Source: an uncultured Clostridia bacterium (GTDB lineage Bacteria > Bacillota > Clostridia > Oscillospirales > CAG-272). Taken from it: 5,303 nucleotides of DNA. The stretch covers positions 1-5,303 of the forward strand of contig CAMOLD010000093.1 of the NCBI GenBank assembly GCA_946618395.1, given 5' to 3'. The notes beneath the pieces are model-generated. The model searched no databases. It had not been told where the DNA came from and saw nothing but the letters and a program-made list of their open reading frames with translations. The translations under genes and the position numbers were made by a program. This document shows, piece by piece, positions 5,163-5,303 of the stretch; position 1 is the stretch's first letter, and each line of letters starts with the position of its first letter.

Positions 5163-5182
5163 GATTTTCGCTTTTGAAAATC
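5163..5182. promoter_or_regulatory. Inverted repeat at the predicted start site of the zinc-ribbon operon
   Basis: GATTTTC (5163-5169) and GAAAATC (5176-5182) are perfect 7-bp inverted arms around a 6-nt spacer. They begin 7 nt downstream of the -10 box, at the expected transcription start. This is a suitable place for a repressor operator or for a hairpin at the very 5' end of the mRNA. The arms are AT-rich, so chance is possible. Confidence 0.4.
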
Positions 5183-5189
5183 CTGTCTT

Positions 5190-5218
5190 ATTTTATCATA
5201 ATATGGAATATTTGTCAA
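5190..5218 (-). promoter_or_regulatory. Strong sigma-A promoter of the zinc-ribbon operon
   Basis: On the minus strand a consensus -35, TTGACA (5213-5218), is followed after exactly 17 nt by an extended -10, TGATAAAAT (hexamer at 5190-5195). Transcription should start near 5183, about 48 nt before the ATG at 5135. The flanks are AT-rich, as usual for Firmicute housekeeping promoters. Confidence 0.82.
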
Positions 5219-5271
5219 TAAAAAATAGAAAAAAGGAACAGGGAAAGGGGTATCAAATTTCGCCTACCAAT

Positions 5272-5303
5272 AAAAAACCGCCACAGGTTCACCTGCGGCG
5301 GTT
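5272..5303 (-). terminator. Rho-independent terminator of a leftward gene beyond the right edge
   Basis: AACCGCC (5276-5282) pairs with GGCGGTT (5297-5303), and inside it, past an A-C mismatch, CAGG pairs with CCTG around a TTCA loop. On the minus strand the stem is followed by six T residues (complement of 5272-5277), counting two shared with the stem. The direction implies a minus-strand gene ending just right of the window. A plus-strand U-tract could exist beyond 5303 but cannot be seen. Confidence 0.75.

Overview
The window looks like chromosomal DNA from a low-to-moderate GC anaerobic Clostridia-type Firmicute, possibly of the Oscillospiraceae or a related family. The grounds are strong AGGAGG-type ribosome binding sites, TTGACA/TATAAT-type promoters with TGn extensions, U-tract terminators, AT-rich intergenic DNA and an oxygen-sensitive-looking glycerol-3-phosphate redox module. 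The taxonomic guess is inference; nothing in the sequence fixes the species.

Left part (about 50-1059): a DeoR-family repressor gene, glpR-like, runs leftward (148-840). It is followed by a large GC-rich palindromic repeat (50-130). Between the regulator and the rightward operon is a divergent control region. It holds a leftward promoter (871-899), an array of three TTTTGTTCG-type repeats spaced exactly 11 nt apart plus an inverted half-site (904-953), and a rightward promoter (958-986).

Centre (1060-4170): a tight rightward three-gene operon. It encodes a GlpA-like FAD-dependent dehydrogenase with a C-terminal BFD-type [2Fe-2S] domain, a two-Rossmann NAD(P)/FAD flavoprotein, and a small DUF1667 protein whose four cysteines have the layout of a [4Fe-4S] site. 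Together they look like an electron chain that oxidises glycerol-3-phosphate (or a related 2-hydroxy acid or polyol phosphate) and passes electrons via flavin and Fe-S centres, under control of the divergent repressor. No glycerol kinase or facilitator is present in the window.

Right part (4171-5303): a second copy of the palindromic repeat (4185-4268, opposite orientation, again just downstream of a stop codon), a 20-bp AT palindrome, and a strong bidirectional terminator. These are followed by a leftward two-gene operon of small zinc-ribbon membrane proteins (4683-5135, then 4340-4669) with a near-consensus promoter at 5190-5218. The right edge carries a terminator for a leftward gene lying outside the window.

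The most interesting points are the structure-conserved repeat pair with many compensatory changes, the helically phased operator array, the resemblance of the DUF1667 protein to the Fe-S head of molybdopterin oxidoreductases, and the shared zinc-ribbon module in otherwise different membrane proteins. No wholly new defence or mobile system was found.
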